A stretch of DNA of 64,000 nucleotides, taken from Halorientalis regularis (GTDB taxonomy: Archaea; Halobacteriota; Halobacteria; Halobacteriales; Haloarculaceae). The stretch is taken from NCBI RefSeq assembly GCF_023698535.1, contig NZ_JALJCL010000007.1, positions 166,718 through 230,717 of the forward strand, read 5' to 3'. Positions 1 through 8,449 of this stretch are shown piece by piece. The translations under genes and the position numbers were made by a program. The number at the start of each line of letters is the position of its first letter. Position 1 is the stretch's first letter. The notes under the pieces are model-generated. The model was not told the origin of the DNA, searched no databases, and worked only from the letters and a program-made list of their open reading frames with translations.

Positions 1-174
1 GCCCCCGTCTCGACCTCGGCACCGGAGAACCACCAGGTTGCGGTAGCGCTCACGACGCCACTCCCCGCTCCGTACACGGACGTTCCCCGGGCGCTCCCAG
101 CTGCATCCGCCTGTCCCTCGGAAATAAAATTCCCGACAGGTAGTGCGGAACGGTATTTTTTCGGTTTGGTGTTT
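1..174. other. left flank, no gene assigned
   Basis: I cannot assign a gene here. Frames on both strands stay open to the window edge. On the minus strand an open frame from about 155 to the edge reads like a Gly/Ala/Ser-rich protein but has no convincing start. A plus frame is open as well. The stretch ends in an AT-rich tract (about 150-178) next to the insertion element, so it may be a gene fragment cut off by the window edge or by the element. Confidence 0.3.
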
Positions 175-197
175 TTACAGCGGTAGCGAGGCGAAAG

Positions 198-217
198 CCC
201 ACCCCTTCAGGGGTGGG
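198..217 (+). repeat. left-end hairpin of the IS200/IS605 element
   Basis: CCCACCCC and GGGGTGGG form a perfect 8-bp stem around a TTCA loop. It sits about 20 bp inside the presumed left end. Subterminal hairpins of this kind are what TnpA binds in single-stranded form in this family. Confidence 0.75.
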
Positions 218-291
218 ATAAAGCCGACAACTGGGAATCTCTCCACGCCCATAGCCACGGCTGGGGTTAGATGTCTAAGTAACATCTTTAG

Positions 292-705
292 GTGAGCAAC
301 TTCTATATGCTGACGATGCCTCGTGGGTTCGACAGGGAACGTACCAACATCCACAAACTCCAGTACCACTTCATCTGGTGTCCGAAGTACCGCAAATCGG
401 TGCTTGAGGGTGAGGTACGTGACCGTCTCGAAGAACTCATCGAGGAGAAGGCCGACGAACTCGACCTCGAAATCTTGGAGTTGGCGATTCGCCCCGACCA
501 CGTACACTTGTTCATCACGGGCGACCCGACACTCGCGCCGAACAAGATAATGCAACAGGTCAAGGGCTACTCCTCGCGCCACCTCCGCGACGAGTTCGAC
601 TTCGGCCTCCCCTCACTGTGGACGCGCTCGTACTTCGTCTCAACTGCGGGTGACGTATCCAGCGAAGTCATCGAGGAGTACATCGACGCCCAGGCAGGTG
701 AGTAG
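292..705 (+). CDS. tnpA: IS200/IS605 transposase TnpA (Y1 HUH nuclease)
   Basis: This 137-residue single-strand transposase has the usual length of the family. The HUH pair is H70 and H72 (DHVHLF). The probable nucleophile is Y130 in the C-terminal helix (EEYIDAQ), and the conserved YHFIWCPKYR block lies near residue 25. It would cut and rejoin element ends at the subterminal hairpins as a dimer. The start is a GTG at 292 and the hairpin lies upstream. The tnpB start follows the stop by 2 bp, so the two genes are probably co-transcribed. No key residue is missing. Confidence 0.93.
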   Translation: MSNFYMLTMPRGFDRERTNIHKLQYHFIWCPKYRKSVLEGEVRDRLEELIEEKADELDLEILELAIRPDHVHLFITGDPTLAPNKIMQQVKGYSSRHLRDEFDFGLPSLWTRSYFVSTAGDVSSEVIEEYIDAQAGE

Positions 706-707
706 TT

Positions 708-1862
708 ATGCAACGGACCGTCTCAACCACGGTGCGGGTCAAACTCCACTCGCTGACCAACAGGAAAGCCGACCTGCTCGCCCGTGAGTACGAGGCGTTC
801 CAGACCGAGGTACACGGTGGAGACGCCACCCTCTACTCCGCGACCGACCAGCAGGCATCGAAAGTCCAGCGACAGAAAGACCCGAACCCCGACACCGAAC
901 AGCCCGTCGTCCTCCGCAACGACGTGTTCGACGTCGCTCACGACGAAGACACCGTTCTCTCGTCGTGGTGGGTCAAAGTTCCCGTCTACGACCCCGAGCG
1001 CGGACGGGGCAACTCCATCTGGTGTCCCGCCTACGTCCCACACAAGGACGAACAACTCGTCCGTGAGGGCGATGTTCGGGACAGTGAACTGGTGCGCCGT
1101 GACGGTGACTGGTACGTTCATCTCGTCGTGAAGCGGTCTGTGACCGTCCAAGACGAGTACGACGACGTGCTGGCTATCGACATGGGCGCACGGTGGGTCG
1201 CTACCTGCGCGTTCCTCTCTGACCGCAAAACCATGTTCTACGGCGAGGAAGTGCGTCGTATCCGCGAACACTACAAGCAATTGCGGAAGTCCATCGGGAA
1301 AGCAAAACCCCGACAGGGACAGCAAGTGGTCGAGCGTATCGGGGACGCGGAAGCGCGGAAGGTGGACGACCGCCTCCACAAGATTGCTCGCCAAATCGTG
1401 GAAGACGCCGAAGAACGGAACGCAATCATCGTCGTGGGCGACCTCGGCGGGATTCGCAAGGACAACGACAAAGGGCGGTACGTCAACGACAAGACCCACA
1501 AGATGCCGTTCGCCCGCCTGCTCAACTACATCGAGTACAAAGCCTACGACGCAGGCATCGGCGTGCAATTGGTCGAAGAGTACGATACGTCGAAGACGTG
1601 CAACCGCTGTGCTTGCGAGGGCATCCGTGAGACGCAGGGGCGGTTTGAGTGTCCCGAGTGTGGGCTGGACGACAACGCCGACAAGAACGGTGCGCTGAAT
1701 ATTGGCAAACGAGCCTTGGGCAAGTTCTCGAAACCGCTGTCCGAGGCGGGGGCCGTACTGGCACGGCCCGAAACGCAGGTCATCGTCCCACGCGACGACG
1801 AACCTGCGAACCTCTCCGTATCCGTGGGTTCAACCCCCAGTGGGGGAACCCCACGGCTTTAG
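708..1862 (+). CDS. tnpB: TnpB, RNA-guided RuvC-like nuclease of the IS200/IS605 element
   Basis: This 384-residue TnpB is the class of protein ancestral to Cas12 and works with an omegaRNA made from the element's 3' end. The RuvC residues are D158 (AIDMG), an acidic residue at D245 (VVGDLGG) and D322 within the DDNADKN block. The position of D245 is usually Glu in TnpB. A zinc finger between RuvC II and III uses C298, C301, C315 and C318. The N-terminal 140 residues are the wedge/recognition part and look complete. The last codons run into the right-end hairpin, so coding sequence and guide-RNA scaffold overlap. Its role is probably retention of the element at its site rather than transposition itself. 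Confidence 0.9.
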   Translation: MQRTVSTTVRVKLHSLTNRKADLLAREYEAFQTEVHGGDATLYSATDQQASKVQRQKDPNPDTEQPVVLRNDVFDVAHDEDTVLSSWWVKVPVYDPERGRGNSIWCPAYVPHKDEQLVREGDVRDSELVRRDGDWYVHLVVKRSVTVQDEYDDVLAIDMGARWVATCAFLSDRKTMFYGEEVRRIREHYKQLRKSIGKAKPRQGQQVVERIGDAEARKVDDRLHKIARQIVEDAEERNAIIVVGDLGGIRKDNDKGRYVNDKTHKMPFARLLNYIEYKAYDAGIGVQLVEEYDTSKTCNRCACEGIRETQGRFECPECGLDDNADKNGALNIGKRALGKFSKPLSEAGAVLARPETQVIVPRDDEPANLSVSVGSTPSGGTPRL

Positions 1863-1892
1863 CCGTGGGAGGAGGTCAGGCGACACACGACG
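1700..1892 (+). ncRNA. probable TnpB omegaRNA (3' end of tnpB, right-end hairpin and guide)
   Basis: The tnpB 3' end leads into a hairpin of two 9-nt arms, CCCACGGCT (1850-1858) and AGCCGTGGG (1861-1869), around TT. In characterised IS200/IS605 systems this end is processed into the TnpB guide RNA. The guide is the roughly 16-20 nt just outside the element, which here would begin near 1876. The hairpin is visible. The RNA, its 5' end and the exact guide are inferred. Confidence 0.45.
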
Positions 1893-1990
1893 GCGTGTCC
1901 GTCCCGATTGCGGGTGCGGTGACGTGGCACCTTCCGGACGGGGAATTCCATGCCTGGCAGGGCCGCGTGATCGACATTGCGTCCCGGTGA
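1874..1990 (+). pseudogene. possible remnant of an NTF2/SnoaL-like gene beside the IS
   Basis: An open frame directly after the element has haloarchaeal codon use and reads as a protein tail (AVTWHLPDGEFHAWQGR), ending with TGA at 1988-1990. The pattern, a DG-x4-W-x-R strand followed by a hydrophobic end, resembles the C-terminus of SnoaL/NTF2-like proteins. There is no start of its own and the sequence left of the IS does not supply a matching N-terminus. I read it as a broken gene, but chance cannot be excluded. Confidence 0.3.
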
Positions 1991-2281
1991 TCAGGCCAGG
2001 ATCGTACTCTCTCCGAGGTACTGGTCTTCCCACTCGCGGCGTGCTTCGAGTTCGCGGCGACCCCGTTTGGTGACGTTGTAGACGTTCGTCCGGCGGTCTT
2101 TCTTCCCTTTCTCGACGAGGCCTTTCTCGACAAGGGTGTCGAGGTTCGGGTAGAGCCGGCCGTGATGGATCTCGCCCTCGTAGTACTCCTCGAGGGCGTC
2201 CTTGATTGCGAGCCCGTGCGGTTCGTCGTACCCGGCGATGACGTACAGCAGATCACGCTGGAATCCAGTCAGATCGTACAC
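1991..2281 (-). CDS. PadR-family transcriptional regulator
   Basis: This 96-residue winged-helix protein belongs to the short archaeal PadR type. The DNA-binding domain fills residues 1-80: a helix from FQRDLLYVIAG, a HGLAIKDALEEYY helix, the IHHGRLYPNLDTLVEKGLV recognition helix, and a wing with DRRTNVYNVT. PadR proteins usually repress nearby genes, often transporters or detoxification functions, and themselves. The start is a GTG at 2281, placed by a TATA-like element 22-32 bp upstream. No obvious target is adjacent. The frameshifted membrane gene upstream on the same strand is the nearest candidate. Confidence 0.85.
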   Translation of the reverse strand: MYDLTGFQRDLLYVIAGYDEPHGLAIKDALEEYYEGEIHHGRLYPNLDTLVEKGLVEKGKKDRRTNVYNVTKRGRRELEARREWEDQYLGESTILA

Positions 2282-2286
2282 ACATC

Positions 2287-2313
2287 GTTATACCTACCTG
2301 ATTAAATTAAATC
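2287..2313 (-). promoter_or_regulatory. promoter of the PadR gene
   Basis: On the minus strand the AT-rich GATTTAATTTAATC (2313-2300) lies 20-32 bp before the GTG start and fits an archaeal TATA box for a leaderless transcript. A GGTATAAC stretch (2294-2287) follows between the box and the start and could be an operator. Confidence 0.5.
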
Positions 2314-2384
2314 TATCGTCTGTCGGAAAGTTTCGCCGTCCCTGCCGGACGCAGCGTCGCAGTTTCGGGGGCCGCCGAACGGAC

Positions 2385-2677
2385 TCACTCGCCAGTGATC
2401 GTGCCCGAAGACTGGGCAGTCGAGTCGGCCCTCGAGCCGAGGCCGAGAACCTCGGGCCCCGGGACCGAACGGTTCGCGAGGGTGTCGCGGCCGTAGAGCA
2501 GGACCACGAGAACGACGAGTGCGACCAGCGGAATCGCGCCGGTGATCTCCGTGAGGAAGGTCAGCCACGGGTCGGGCACGCCGCCGGGAGCCAGCACGGC
2601 CATGCCCGCGGGGTGGTGATCAGCAGGAAGGCCGCGATGCGGTGGCGGTCGGTCCACGAAGGGACGGCCCCGGTCAT
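2385..2677 (-). pseudogene. small membrane-protein gene with an apparent frameshift
   Basis: Two overlapping minus-strand frames join into one sensible protein of about 98 residues. The N-terminal part (MTGAVPSWTDRHRIAAFLLIT) is in one frame. The rest, with a clear membrane span (LVALVVLVVLLYG), is in another. The switch falls at a run of four G at 2610-2613. One extra base there restores a continuous protein through TPAGMAVLAPGG. This is either a true single-base deletion or a sequencing error in a homopolymer. The product would be a one- or two-pass membrane protein of unknown function. Confidence 0.6.
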
Positions 2678-2812
2678 CGCCACCCACCCCCGCTCGGCCA
2701 GTTGCTCATGCGGGGGTATGTGATCAGTTGGCTGATAGACGTGTCGCTGTGACTGGGGTGGCATCCAGCCCGAAACCTGGAACTGAAGTCCGGGCACCGC
2801 CACCACACTGCC

Positions 2813-3226
2813 ATGGACGCCGCCGACACGATCCGGTCGTACTACGACGCGCTCCGGGCCGGTGAGCCGCTGGGCCCCTTCTTCGCCGACGAGCAGTCGG
2901 GCGACGGCCCGGTCGTCAAATTCGGTATCTCGGAGCGACTGGTCGGGACCGACGAGATACGGCAGGGGTTGCGCGAACAGACCGCGACGACCGTCGACTG
3001 GGCAGTCGAGAGTACCGCCCTTCGAACGACCGAACGGGAGCGCCACGCCTGGTTCAGCGACGCGGTGGACATGAGCTGGACCGACACCGAGCGAGAGATC
3101 CGCTACGAATTCGAGACGCGCTGGAGCGGGACGCTCGAACGCCGCGACAGGGCGGGAGCGCCGGAGGACGCGCCCGGGGACTGGCAGTTCGTTGGGATGC
3201 ACGTCAGCACGGCGGGTGAGATCTGA
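2813..3226 (+). CDS. SnoaL/NTF2-like protein
   Basis: This 137-residue protein fits the nuclear transport factor 2-like fold. A first helix (ADTIRSYYDALRAG) leads to the loop with PFF, then a strand-rich body with WAVESTALR, AWFSDAVDMSW, RYEFETRWSG and a final WQFVGMHVS strand. The family includes cone-shaped enzymes and ligand-binding proteins, and the substrate cannot be read from the sequence. The start ATG follows a spaced upstream region, and the stop overlaps the next gene's start (TGATGG). The pair is therefore probably translated together. Confidence 0.75.
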   Translation: MDAADTIRSYYDALRAGEPLGPFFADEQSGDGPVVKFGISERLVGTDEIRQGLREQTATTVDWAVESTALRTTERERHAWFSDAVDMSWTDTEREIRYEFETRWSGTLERRDRAGAPEDAPGDWQFVGMHVSTAGEI

Positions 3227-3537
3227 TGGTCGGCCCGGTGTCGAACGACGAACGCCAGTCGTTCACTCGGCGGCTGAAGATCGGATTCGTCGTCCTCGTC
3301 GGCGTGTCGGCAGGGCTGATCACGCTTCAGGGCGATCCAACTCCTGTCGTCCTCGCTGGGGCCGTCGTGGGCGGGCTCTTTGCGGGCACGTTGCTCGTGC
3401 AGTTCGCCATTCCCAGCGCGGATAGCTTCCGCGACCAGAACGCCCCCGAGCGGGGGTCGGAGTCGGAAGGACATCTGGAACGGCGCTTCGAGAGCGAGGA
3501 GCGCGACCAGCGACCGAGGGAGAAGCGCAACCAGTAG
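3226..3537 (+). CDS. small two-span membrane protein
   Basis: The protein has 103 residues. Two hydrophobic segments (FVVLVGVSAGLITLQ near residue 20-35 and VVLAGAVVGGLFAGTLLVQF near 41-60) form a hairpin. A highly charged hydrophilic C-terminal tail rich in Glu and Arg follows. I do not recognise a family with confidence. Its start overlaps the stop of the NTF2-like gene, suggesting a shared transcript. The minus-strand gene on the other side converges tail to tail. Confidence 0.65.
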   Translation: MVGPVSNDERQSFTRRLKIGFVVLVGVSAGLITLQGDPTPVVLAGAVVGGLFAGTLLVQFAIPSADSFRDQNAPERGSESEGHLERRFESEERDQRPREKRNQ

Positions 3538-4485
3538 TCAGCGGACGCGGTCGAGCCACGCGCCCGGGTCGTCGAGTTCGGTATCCGTCGGCAGGTTCTC
3601 GGGCCGCTCCCAGACCGCCGAGGCACCCTCGACACCGCGCTCGTCGGCCACGGCTTCGAAGAACTGCTTGCCACGTTCGTACTGGCGACGCTTCATGCCC
3701 AGCCCCAGCAGGCGGCGCACGAGTTGCGAGACGGGGCCACGCCCCTGTCGGCGCTCGTCGAGTTTCCGTCGCAGGTCGGCATACTCCCCGTCGAAGGCCC
3801 GATCCATCACGAGCTCTGCGTAGCCCTCGACGGCAGTCATCGTGGTGTCGAGACTCCCCAGCGCCTCCCGGTCGAGACTGCCCTCGCCGAGGGCGTCGAC
3901 CGCGCGTTCGAGGTCGGCCTCCAACTGGTCGGCGAGCCACGGAGCGGCTCCGAACTCTGCGGCGTGGGAGACCTCGTGGAACGCGATCCAGCGGCGGAAC
4001 CGTGGCTCCGGTACGTCGAGCATCGTCGCCACCTTGCTGATGTTGGGGTGGACGAAGTACAGCGAGTGGGCGTCGTTCTCGGCGAGCAAGAGGGGGTCGT
4101 ACTGCCCGAGGACGTTGTTGCCGAGGAAGGCGAGCGCGATGGACATCGTGCCGGTGTTGACCATGCGAGCCATGCCTGGAATCAGCCCGACCTGCTCGCC
4201 CAGCGGGGCCATGACGCGCCGGAAGGTGTCGATGTTGGCGTCGATCCAGTGATGGCGGTTCTGTATTTCGATGGACTCGGGCACGTCGAAGTCGATGGCG
4301 GCGACCTCCCGGATGCGGCCGCGCGCCTCGCGCACGTCGTCGGCGTACCCCTCCTGTTTCTCGGTCGAGAGTGCGATAGAACCAGGCTCGGTCGACGCCT
4401 TGGCCGCCTCGGCGACTGCGGTCCAGTCGACCGGACCCGTTCCGGAGGCTCCCGTGACCGCCTGGACGCTACGAAAGAGACCCAT
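3538..4485 (-). CDS. zinc-dependent metalloprotease-like protein (DUF2342 / F420-associated type)
   Basis: This 315-residue protein belongs to the family annotated as zinc-dependent metalloprotease or coenzyme F420 biosynthesis-associated protein. The metal motif is HEVSH (in IAFHEVSHAAEFG, near residue 170), with a further acidic/Tyr region in GYAELVMDRAF. The N-terminal MGLFRSVQAVTG, the conserved block around HHWIDANIDTF and the C-terminal KRRQYERGKQFFEAV helix are all present, so it looks full length. Proteolysis has not been firmly shown for the family. No F420 biosynthesis genes lie next to it here. Confidence 0.8.
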   Translation of the reverse strand: MGLFRSVQAVTGASGTGPVDWTAVAEAAKASTEPGSIALSTEKQEGYADDVREARGRIREVAAIDFDVPESIEIQNRHHWIDANIDTFRRVMAPLGEQVGLIPGMARMVNTGTMSIALAFLGNNVLGQYDPLLLAENDAHSLYFVHPNISKVATMLDVPEPRFRRWIAFHEVSHAAEFGAAPWLADQLEADLERAVDALGEGSLDREALGSLDTTMTAVEGYAELVMDRAFDGEYADLRRKLDERRQGRGPVSQLVRRLLGLGMKRRQYERGKQFFEAVADERGVEGASAVWERPENLPTDTELDDPGAWLDRVR

Positions 4486-4638
4486 ACTCCGGTCAAGAGG
4501 GGACCGGTAAAAAGGTCTTCTCCCGAAGGCCGTCGGGACTCACCCGTACGGAGTGGCTCTCCGTGGACTCCGGCGCCGACTGCCATTTGTCGTCGTGTTG
4601 ACCGTCAGCGCCGAACTCCGATGCCCACCACGAGCCGG

Positions 4639-5196
4639 TCACCCGAGCAACCCGAGTGATTCGAGCTCCGAACCGATAGTTTCCAGCGCCATAGGTGCGT
4701 CCGACGGATCCGTGCCGCCGGTAACGACGACCTTGCCCGATCCGAACAGGAGCATCGCGACGTCCGGATCGTCGAGTCGGTAGACCAGCCCCGGAAACTG
4801 TTCAGGTTCGTACTCGACCGCCTGGAGGCCAAGCCCGATGGCGATGGCGTTGAGATTTAGCGCCTCTCCGAGATCCCCGGATGAGACGATGTTCTGAACC
4901 GTGATCGACGGCTCCTCCGGTGTCGGGATCTCGAGTGTCTCGAACTCCGTAAAGAGGATCTCGACGCAATCACGGGCTGCGTCGACGCTTGCCGCACCAG
5001 TACAGACGACCTTCCCCGACCGAAATACGAGTGCGACCGCGTCGGGTTCGTCCGTCTGATAGACGATGCCCGGAAACGCTTCGGGGTCGTAATCAACCCC
5101 GTCCAGGTCCAGCGCGACGCTTTCGAGGTCGAGTTCTCGCCCCACATCTGTCGACGCGACGACGTTCTCGACGGAGACCGATTGTTGAAGTGACAT
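4639..5196 (-). CDS. tbp: TATA-box-binding protein
   Basis: This 185-residue archaeal TBP consists of two imperfect repeats of about 90 residues. Each has the VxNxVxS opening, the FPG-V/L-VY strand and the GSGK/RSGK-V-V-TG loop. Both DNA-intercalating stirrup regions are intact. It binds box A in promoters and recruits TFB and RNA polymerase. Haloarchaea often carry several TBPs, so this may be a paralogue rather than the main one. It starts 18 bp after korB and lies last in a same-strand run that begins with sufB. That is an unusual place for a general factor. Confidence 0.93.
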   Translation of the reverse strand: MSLQQSVSVENVVASTDVGRELDLESVALDLDGVDYDPEAFPGIVYQTDEPDAVALVFRSGKVVCTGAASVDAARDCVEILFTEFETLEIPTPEEPSITVQNIVSSGDLGEALNLNAIAIGLGLQAVEYEPEQFPGLVYRLDDPDVAMLLFGSGKVVVTGGTDPSDAPMALETIGSELESLGLLG

Positions 5197-5214
5197 TATC
5201 GTGGCTCGTCGAAT

Positions 5215-6078
5215 TCAGTAGAACTCCCGGACGAGATCCATCGCCTCGTCGGGCGCGCCGTCGGGGATGTCCGCCATGGAGTCGGTCAGCCCTTCACGCT
5301 CGTCGAAGGGCACCGAGCCCTCGTCCTGGTAGATCACGCCCTGGTACTCCTTGTCGGCGTCCAGAATCTTCCCCTTGGCGTCGTCGTAGTCGGTGGGGTC
5401 GTGGTCGGCCTCGCCGAGGTCGACGATGGTGTCCCGGAAGTAGTCGTAGGTGTCCACGTCGTTGAACGTGACACACGGCGAGTAGACGTTGACGAAGCCG
5501 AACCCGTCGTGTTCGACTGCTTTCTGAACGATCTCGGTGTGGCGCTGGGAGTCCGAGCTAAAGGACTGGGCGATGAACGTCCCGCCCGCCGCCAGCGCCA
5601 GCGCCAGCGGGTTGACCGGAGGCTGTTTCGGCCCGTCGGGCGAGGTCGCGGTCTCGAAGTCCTCACGCGAGGTCGGCGAGGCCTGGCCCTTGGTCAGGCC
5701 GTAGATGCGGTTGTCCATGACGACGTAGGTCATGTCGACGTTCCGGCGCACCGCGTGGATGAAGTGGCCCGCACCGATCGAGTAGCCGTCGCCGTCCCCG
5801 CCGGCGACCATCACTTCCAGGTTGGGGTTGGCCAGCTTCGTCCCGATGCCCACGGGCAGTGCGCGACCGTGGACACCGTGGAGCGCGTAGCTGTGCATGT
5901 AGGTGCCGATCTTCCCCGAACACCCGATCCCGGCGACGACGAACGTGTCGTCCGGGGAGTTGCCGGTGTTGGCCAGCGCTTTCATCATGCCGTTCATCGT
6001 CCCGAAGTCACCGCATCCGGGACACCACGTGGGCTGCTTGTCGGATTTGAAGTCCGTGAATCTGATCTCGGAGCTCAT
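5215..6078 (-). CDS. korB: 2-oxoacid:ferredoxin oxidoreductase beta subunit (KorB type)
   Basis: This is the TPP-binding beta subunit, 287 residues from the Met that opens SSEIRFTDFKSD. Cluster and cofactor motifs are present: WCPGCGDFG near residue 18, GIGCSGKIG, and the TPP/Mg signature GGDGDGYSIG with N in DNRIYGLTKGQ. The sequence is typical of haloarchaeal 2-oxoglutarate:ferredoxin oxidoreductase. The alpha subunit is normally the adjacent gene but is not in this window, so the partner must be encoded elsewhere. An upstream in-frame ATG at 6093 exists, but the conserved N-terminus starts at 6078. Ferredoxin, the natural electron acceptor, is encoded two genes upstream. Confidence 0.9.
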   Translation of the reverse strand: MSSEIRFTDFKSDKQPTWCPGCGDFGTMNGMMKALANTGNSPDDTFVVAGIGCSGKIGTYMHSYALHGVHGRALPVGIGTKLANPNLEVMVAGGDGDGYSIGAGHFIHAVRRNVDMTYVVMDNRIYGLTKGQASPTSREDFETATSPDGPKQPPVNPLALALAAGGTFIAQSFSSDSQRHTEIVQKAVEHDGFGFVNVYSPCVTFNDVDTYDYFRDTIVDLGEADHDPTDYDDAKGKILDADKEYQGVIYQDEGSVPFDEREGLTDSMADIPDGAPDEAMDLVREFY

Positions 6079-6171
6079 CGGGTCAGTGAACACCTCCGGT
6101 CTGGCGGGCGGATTCGTGATTCGGCGGCGCGATACTCGTCGTGGTCGTCTGTCCCGTGGTTCGGTCTACAG

Positions 6172-6561
6172 TCATCGTTTCGAGTTCTCGATTTTCGCAG
6201 CTTCGACGTCTTCGACTCCCCGGCGTTCGATTTCGGCCGCGACCGCCGGCGGAAGTTGCTCGAACGTTTCGTCCAGCTGTGGATCGACCGACGTGCCGTC
6301 GACTTTGATCGCGGTCAGTTTGCCGCGCGTGCCGTGTGCGGCGACCTCGAATTCGAACGGACGGTCACGTTCGTCGGTTGCGTGGACCCAGACTTTCGAG
6401 AGGCCGTTGGCGCTCTCCCAGTGGACGCTGTTTACGACGGTGAGTGTGCCGGCAGGCGGAACGCACGACGATCCACACGCCGTACACCGGGCCGGATGTG
6501 GTGACATCCCGAGGTACTCGTAGTGGGTCCCGCACCGGTAGCATTGTAGTGGTATCAGCAT
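6172..6561 (-). CDS. zinc-ribbon protein of unknown function
   Basis: The protein has 129 residues starting at the Met before LIPLQCYRC. Two CxxC pairs (CYRC and CTAC, about 20 apart) form an N-terminal zinc ribbon. A beta-rich domain follows (SKVWVHATDERDRPFEFEV and similar), with a C-terminal amphipathic helix of Glu-rich sequence. I do not recognise a family. The start was chosen because it sits 22 bp after the ferredoxin stop, while longer starts would overlap the ferredoxin gene. It probably shares a transcript with ferredoxin and korB. Confidence 0.6.
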   Translation of the reverse strand: MLIPLQCYRCGTHYEYLGMSPHPARCTACGSSCVPPAGTLTVVNSVHWESANGLSKVWVHATDERDRPFEFEVAAHGTRGKLTAIKVDGTSVDPQLDETFEQLPPAVAAEIERRGVEDVEAAKIENSKR

Positions 6562-6583
6562 CGGCGATCGGTCTCCGGACACG

Positions 6584-6934
<351 letters not shown>

Positions 6935-6951
6935 TCAGTCGAGACCGGTCA

Positions 6952-8382
6952 CTACCCGAGCGAGCCCTCCATCTCCAGTTCGATGAGCCGGTTCATTTCC
7001 ACCGCGTACTCGATGGGCAGTTCCTCCGTGAGCGGTTCGATGAAGCCAGCGACGATCATCTGCTTGGCGTCGTCGTCGTCCAGCCCACGTGATTCGAGGT
7101 AGAACACGTCCTCGTCGCCGATCTTTCCGACCGTCGCCTCGTGGGCCACGTCGACCTTGTTCTCCTGGATCTCCATGTACGGCATCGTGTCGCTGGTCGA
7201 CTCGTTGTCGAACATCAGCGCGTCACACTCCACCGACGTGGAGGAGTTCTCCGCGCCGTCTGCCATGTGGACCAGGCCGCGGTAGTTCGTCCGGCCGCCG
7301 TCTTTCGAGATCGACTTGGACTCGATAGTCGACTTCGTGTCCGGCGCGTTGTGGTAGACCTTCGCGCCGGTGTCGATGTTCTGGCCTTCGCCAGCCATCG
7401 CGATCGTGATGTGGTTGTCCGTCGCGCCCGGGCCCTTCAGGATCGTCGACGGGTACAGCATCGTCGCCTTCGACCCCATCGACCCCGACACCCACTCCAT
7501 CGTCGCGTCCTTTTCAGCGATGGCGCGCTTGGTGTTGAGGTTGTAGGTGTTCTTCGACCAGTTCTGCACCGTCGAGTACTGGACGTGGGCGTTCTCCTTG
7601 ACGAACACTTCGACCCCGCCGCTGTGCAGATTGAACGCCGAGTACTTCGGCGCCGAACAGCCCTCGATGTAGTGGACTTCGGAGTTCTCCTCGGCGACGA
7701 TCAGCGTGTGCTCGAACTGGCCCATCCCGTCGGAGTTCATCCGGAAGTACGCCTGCACGGGCATGTCGACGTTTGTGTCTTCGGGGACGTAGACGAACGA
7801 CCCGCCCGACCAGATCGCGCCGTGCAGCGCCGCGAACTTGTTATCGCTGGGCGGCACCGCCTTGGTCATGAAGTACTCTTTGACGATCTCTTCGTGCTCC
7901 TGGACGGCCTTGTCCATGTCACAGAAGATGACGCCTTTCTCCTCCCAGCGCTCCTGCATGTTCTGGTAGACGATCTCCGATTCGTACTGGGCACCCACGC
8001 CCGAGAGGGCGTTCTTTTCGGCCTCGGGAATGCCCAGTTTGTCGAAGGTGTCCTGGATCTCGTCGGGGAGGTCCTCCCAATTCTCGGCGCCCCCGCGCGT
8101 CTCGATGTCCGGGCGGATGTAGGGAACGATTTCGTCGACGTCGACCTCGCTCAGGTCGGGCGCGCCCGGCCAGTCGTCGGGCATCGGCATCTCCTGGAAC
8201 TGCTCGAGCGCACGGAGTCGCCGGTCGAGCATCCACTGCGGTTCGTCCTTGTCCTCACTGATGACACGGATGGTCTCCTCGGTGAGGCCCTTCTCTGCCT
8301 CGAAAGCCGAGTTCTCCTCTTTCTTGAACTCGAAGCGCTTCTCCGTGTCCGTCTCTCTGAGATGGTCTTGATCTGAACTCAT
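6952..8382 (-). CDS. sufB: Fe-S cluster assembly scaffold SufB
   Basis: This 476-residue SufB runs from the Met of MSSDQDHLRETD to the conserved C-terminal MNRLIELEMEGSLG. It includes the beta-helix core (HYIEGCSAPKYSAFNLHSGGVEVFV, split by the scaffold Cys) and the block around RGLVHMADGAENSSTSVECDALM. SufB with SufC and SufD assembles [4Fe-4S] clusters. In haloarchaea sufC and sufD normally lie beside it, but neither is in this window. An ORF extension of 33 residues upstream is rejected because it crosses the promoter. Transcription probably starts behind the GTTACC palindrome. Confidence 0.92.
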   Translation of the reverse strand: MSSDQDHLRETDTEKRFEFKKEENSAFEAEKGLTEETIRVISEDKDEPQWMLDRRLRALEQFQEMPMPDDWPGAPDLSEVDVDEIVPYIRPDIETRGGAENWEDLPDEIQDTFDKLGIPEAEKNALSGVGAQYESEIVYQNMQERWEEKGVIFCDMDKAVQEHEEIVKEYFMTKAVPPSDNKFAALHGAIWSGGSFVYVPEDTNVDMPVQAYFRMNSDGMGQFEHTLIVAEENSEVHYIEGCSAPKYSAFNLHSGGVEVFVKENAHVQYSTVQNWSKNTYNLNTKRAIAEKDATMEWVSGSMGSKATMLYPSTILKGPGATDNHITIAMAGEGQNIDTGAKVYHNAPDTKSTIESKSISKDGGRTNYRGLVHMADGAENSSTSVECDALMFDNESTSDTMPYMEIQENKVDVAHEATVGKIGDEDVFYLESRGLDDDDAKQMIVAGFIEPLTEELPIEYAVEMNRLIELEMEGSLG

Positions 8383-8449
8383 ACTTCGTGGTTTGGGTCG
8401 AGACGTGAAAAGTCTAGGTAACGGAAAGGGGATTTCGTAACTGATCATG

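Larger units (their letters stand above)
175..1878 (+). mobile_element. IS200/IS605-family insertion sequence (tnpA + tnpB)
   Basis: The element has the family layout: a left-end hairpin, a Y1 transposase gene, a tnpB gene 2 bp further on, and a right-end hairpin that runs into the tnpB stop codon. There are no terminal inverted repeats or target duplications, as expected for this family. The exact ends are inferred. The left end lies just after the TTTTAC at 173-178 and the right end just after the hairpin at 1850-1869. Both genes are full length with intact motifs, so the element may be active. Confidence 0.85.

Noticed and set aside
723..1568. Long minus-strand ORF opposite tnpB
   Set aside because: It is antisense to a tnpB with intact motifs and has no recognisable domain. 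Long antisense frames are expected in GC-rich DNA.
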